NCBI GenBank assembly: GCA_011042755.1
Contig: DRBY01000053.1
Span: 1-8,033, forward strand
Length of the DNA stretch: 8,033 nt
Direction of reading: 5' to 3'
DNA from: Thermoproteota archaeon
GTDB lineage: Archaea > Thermoproteota > Korarchaeia > Korarchaeales > Korarchaeaceae
Notes under the pieces: model-generated
What the model was told of the DNA's origin: nothing
Database searches by the model: none
What the model saw: only the letters and a program-made list of their open reading frames with translations
Position numbers and translations under genes: made by a program
Shown: positions 5,573 through 8,033 of the stretch, piece by piece
Layout: each line of letters starts with the position of its first letter
How positions within the stretch are numbered: position 1 is the first letter of the stretch

Positions 5573-7238
5573 CCACCAGCTCGTCATACCCTCCTCCATC
5601 CTGATGAGCCCGCCGACTGCTGGCAGCCCTCGCCCACTCCTCAGTGGCCCTGAGGCTCTCCCCACCCCTCTTCCCGCCGAAGAGGTCGACCTTCACTATG
5701 GCTGGCAGCCGGACCATAGGCCCCACTATAACAGCCTCGCCAACGTTCAAGGATGGTAGGTAACTGACCAGGTCCTCGCTTAGGAACTCCGTGGCTCTCC
5801 TCACGTAGGCCTGATCCTCAGGCTCAACGACCTTGAGTATTATCTTGTTGACCATCTGGGAGAGGACGTCCGGATCGAGCCTCTTGGGTCTCTGGCTTAC
5901 CAGCGTGAGCCCTATGCCGAACTTCCTCCCTTCCCTAGCTACTCTTGACGCGGCATGCCTAGTGTAGGTATCTCTGTCGTTGGGTATGAGTATGTGGGCC
6001 TCTTCGAGCACCACCATGACCGGCAGGGGTGGCGCGTCTTCGGGCGGCTGTTCACCAGACCTCCTGGCCGATATCGCCTCTTTTGCCTTGGCAAGTAGGG
6101 TGGTCAGCGTGTGCCCGACTAGGACGTCTGCCGCATCCTCGCCCAGCGGCCCCATGTCCACTACTACGGCTCTGCCATTCTCCAGCGTGGAGATTATCTC
6201 AGGCGCGGTAGCAGAGAGGAGCTGCCTCTTACTCTCCTTCAAGTGGGTGAGCCTCGATATCAAGCCATAGAGGCTGTTCTTTGCGTCCCTGTCCACGACG
6301 AGGCTGATCCCTCCTCCTAATGGCACCGCGCTTCCTACCACCTCGCCGGACTCGATAGCATCTTTCACGACTTCAGCTATTGCTATCATTCCATCTAAGA
6401 CGTTCCCAGGCTCGGGATCCTCTATGCCAGCTTCCCTGATAATGCTATCAAGTAGATCTTTTCCTCTCAGAGCCCATGCAGCCCGCCACAGCCTACGGAG
6501 ATAGATGTACTGCCTGGCCGCTTTCTCGTAGCTTATCCCCAAGAGGTAAGAGAACTCTCCAAGGCTCAGGGAGTTCACATTGATCTTCGGATCAAGTGTG
6601 ACTACCTCGCCCCTAGCCCCAAGGCTCAAGGTCATTCCGCTGTACTCGGAGTGGAGGTCAAACAGCAGGACGACCCCGTTAAGCTCCAAGAGCTTCTCAA
6701 CGATGACGGCCACCGTGTTGGACTTCCCAGCTCCCGTGACTGCTAGCACCGCCAAGTGCCTAGAGATCATCTCGTTGGGGTCTAGCACAACCTTGACATC
6801 CTCTCTAGTGAGGAGGCTGCCTATCGCTACTCCGGGACAGCTGGGAGAAAAGACCGCTCGCAGAGATTGAGCTGGGGCTTTGTAGACCCCCGCGCCGCTT
6901 GGGGGCGGGGTCCTAGGTAGCACGAGCCTGACCCCATTGGGCCCCTCCTCGACCCTGCCGAGGAGCTTGACCTTGGCCCTCGCCCACTGCCTAGGCTCCC
7001 CGACGAGTTCGATTATTCGGTCGGCCTCTGAAGCCGAGAGCAGGCTCCTGCCAGAGAGTTCCCTGCTGCCCCTCTCAACGTGCGTTATCATTCCTAGGAT
7101 CCAAGAGCCGCCCTCGTGGACGACGGCGACGTAATCTCCCACCTCAGGCGTCACGCTCTCTTCTGCGACGAACTCAACCTGCACAGGGGTGGTAACCTCG
7201 ACTACGGTTCCCAGCCTATCCGACGGCTTCAGGCTCAC
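5568..7238 (-). CDS. herA: Bipolar DNA helicase/translocase HerA
   Basis: A 556-residue hexameric FtsK/HerA-family ATPase that drives DNA through its pore and feeds NurA during end resection. Residues 1 to about 130 form the HAS-barrel that docks NurA (DRLGTVVEV, GDYVAV, and ILGMITHVERG near 47-57). The RecA-like core has Walker A VTGAGKSNT (Lys172), LLFDLHSEYSG just after it, Walker B VMVVLEEAHILIP (Glu412, Glu413), and the sensor/arginine-finger region SQRPKRLDPDVLSQ (448-461). The C-terminus carries LPAIVKVDLFGG, typical of the family end. I chose GTG at 7238, whose GTGA overlaps the nurA stop by 4 bases. GGGAGG (7254-7249) precedes it, and its product begins directly at the HAS-barrel. 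The same frame stays open upstream to a TTG at 7364, but that adds 42 Gly/Trp-rich residues inside nurA. All ATPase motifs are intact. Confidence 0.95.
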   Translation of the reverse strand: MSLKPSDRLGTVVEVTTPVQVEFVAEESVTPEVGDYVAVVHEGGSWILGMITHVERGSRELSGRSLLSASEADRIIELVGEPRQWARAKVKLLGRVEEGPNGVRLVLPRTPPPSGAGVYKAPAQSLRAVFSPSCPGVAIGSLLTREDVKVVLDPNEMISRHLAVLAVTGAGKSNTVAVIVEKLLELNGVVLLFDLHSEYSGMTLSLGARGEVVTLDPKINVNSLSLGEFSYLLGISYEKAARQYIYLRRLWRAAWALRGKDLLDSIIREAGIEDPEPGNVLDGMIAIAEVVKDAIESGEVVGSAVPLGGGISLVVDRDAKNSLYGLISRLTHLKESKRQLLSATAPEIISTLENGRAVVVDMGPLGEDAADVLVGHTLTTLLAKAKEAISARRSGEQPPEDAPPLPVMVVLEEAHILIPNDRDTYTRHAASRVAREGRKFGIGLTLVSQRPKRLDPDVLSQMVNKIILKVVEPEDQAYVRRATEFLSEDLVSYLPSLNVGEAVIVGPMVRLPAIVKVDLFGGKRGGESLRATEEWARAASSRRAHQDGGGYDELVG

Positions 7239-7254
7239 TCTCCCAGCGCCTCCC
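7235..7254 (-). promoter_or_regulatory. nurA/herA junction: GTGA stop-start overlap with upstream Shine-Dalgarno
   Basis: On the minus strand the herA GTG (7238-7236) shares GTGA with the nurA TGA stop (7237-7235). GGGAGG at 7254-7249 lies 10 bases ahead. The four-base overlap is the usual sign of tightly coupled, near-stoichiometric translation of an interacting pair. Confidence 0.7.
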
Positions 7255-8033
7255 TCCCAGTCATTTCTGGCAGGAAGCCTATCGCCCTTAGGCCAGCCTC
7301 CAGATCCGCCCTCCCAATCTTCGCTAACTCGTGCGCCCTTCTCAGCGGATAGGGATAACCCCAAACGGAAATCCCAGCGAGCGTCTCGAGGAGGTCCTCA
7401 ATCTCACCTTGCGTAGGTGTGCCTATCAGCTCTATCCTCAGCGGAGCCGCACCATCGGCCAGCCTAGCGTACAGCGTGGTGAGCACTATGTTACCTTCCA
7501 CATCTTCGCCGAGGAGCCTAGAGGCCGCTCTCAAGATATAACCGCTCACGGGCACATCTTGAATCCTCGGCTTCGTGTATCCCGGCCCCCTAGTAAACCT
7601 CTGGACGAGCGCTATATCTGGCCTCATTGATTGGAAGTGCGACCTCGCCGAGGATCTCTTGGCCACGCTCACGAGGGTGATCCCAGACGCCTTGGCCGCA
7701 GATATCAACGCTGTGATTGAGACGCCCTGCTCTAGCCTCTCCATGGCGGAGACTGCCAAGAGGGGCTTCCTGTACTCGCCCTCATCTTCCTCTCCAACTA
7801 CCCTGTACGCAGCTTCCTCCACTTCCTTCTGAACCGCTGGCGAGGCCGTCACCACTCTGAGGATGGAGTGCAGGGGAATTCCACGCATGATCTTCTCGAA
7901 CTCCCTGAGTATATCCTCCCTCTCATCATCATCCAAGCCAGCGTATCTACCTGGTACAACCGCCTTGAAAACAGGCTCAGCGATTAGATTTGCCTCGATA
8001 GAGCCATCTAGGAGTATCAGACGGGCTCGCCCC
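7235..8033 (-). CDS. nurA: 5'-3' nuclease NurA (partial; N-terminus beyond the window)
   Basis: The last 265 residues of NurA, the RNase H-fold nuclease that partners HerA. The frame stays open to base 8033, so the start is outside; a TTG at 7936 is not the start because conserved sequence continues upstream (LILLDGSIEANL). The first metal-binding Asp sits in LLDGS (codon 8008-8006). SGITLVSVAKRSSAR is the typical mid-domain strand. GYPYPLRRAHELAKI near the end carries the family Tyr and His (codons 7357-7355 and 7333-7331), eight residues apart as in Sulfolobus NurA (Tyr291/His299, from memory). The strand expected to carry the second catalytic Asp reads LLAVSAMERL (codon 7753-7751 is Val), so that residue appears missing. 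It overlaps herA by 4 bases. The family call rests on the C-terminal motif and the herA neighbour. Confidence 0.9.
   Translation of the reverse strand, partial: GRARLILLDGSIEANLIAEPVFKAVVPGRYAGLDDDEREDILREFEKIMRGIPLHSILRVVTASPAVQKEVEEAAYRVVGEEDEGEYRKPLLAVSAMERLEQGVSITALISAAKASGITLVSVAKRSSARSHFQSMRPDIALVQRFTRGPGYTKPRIQDVPVSGYILRAASRLLGEDVEGNIVLTTLYARLADGAAPLRIELIGTPTQGEIEDLLETLAGISVWGYPYPLRRAHELAKIGRADLEAGLRAIGFLPEMTGREALGE

Noticed and set aside
7239..7364. 42-residue N-terminal extension of HerA from a TTG at 7364
   Set aside because: It lies wholly inside nurA coding sequence and is low-complexity (Gly/Trp/Glu). The GTG at 7238 gives a GTGA overlap with a Shine-Dalgarno and begins directly at the conserved HAS-barrel.
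7235..7936. A complete 233-residue NurA-like gene starting at TTG 7936
   Set aside because: The frame continues upstream to the window edge with the conserved LLDGS motif, so the TTG is an internal Leu codon of a longer NurA.
1..8033. Mobile elements, CRISPR arrays, tRNA or rRNA genes
   Set aside because: The only real intergenic stretch is 55 bases. No repeat-spacer pattern, transposase, inverted terminal repeats or RNA gene consensus was seen by eye; a tRNAscan and repeat search would settle it.

Overview
The window is almost fully coding and looks like a chromosomal segment of a thermophilic archaeon. The main evidence is a complete archaeal end-resection cluster (NurA, HerA, Mre11, Rad50, in that transcription order on the minus strand), together with a PAC2-family proteasome assembly chaperone, an archaeal-type Hsp20 and TATA-box promoter logic with an apparently leaderless gene. 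Proteins rich in Glu/Arg/Lys and frequent AGG/AGA and ATA codons fit a thermophile. A TACK-type lineage (Crenarchaeota or Korarchaeota) is a guess; no rRNA or other lineage marker is present.

Layout. At the left edge (1-181, minus) is the first 60 residues of a FAD/NAD(P)-dependent disulfide reductase of the CoA-disulfide reductase/NADH oxidase group. A 55-base divergent intergenic region (182-236) holds one palindromic TATA box that could serve both directions. The PAC2 gene (237-1028, plus) meets an hsp20 gene (1033-1641, minus) tail to tail across 4 bases. From 8033 down to 1033 everything runs on the minus strand: nurA (5' end outside the window), herA, mre11, rad50, hsp20, with junctions of -4, +6, -13 or +5 (depending on the rad50 start) and +9 bases. 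There is no room for an intergenic promoter, so this looks like one operon. The operon promoter should lie upstream of nurA, beyond base 8033.

Function. Mre11-Rad50 recognises and trims DNA double-strand ends. The HerA hexameric translocase with the NurA nuclease then generates the 3' single-stranded tail used by the RadA recombinase. The hsp20 gene at the end of this operon is the unexpected passenger, and it lies next to a second proteostasis gene (PAC2).

Points of interest are an apparent loss of one catalytic Asp in NurA, TGA stop codons embedded in Shine-Dalgarno-like TGAGG at three consecutive junctions, the Hsp20 attachment to the operon with a small hairpin and possible weak promoter in front of it, and a displaced HbYX-like tail on the PAC2 protein. 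I see no mobile elements, CRISPR arrays, tRNA or rRNA genes, and no clearly novel system. This is a well-known archaeal repair operon with some local peculiarities.
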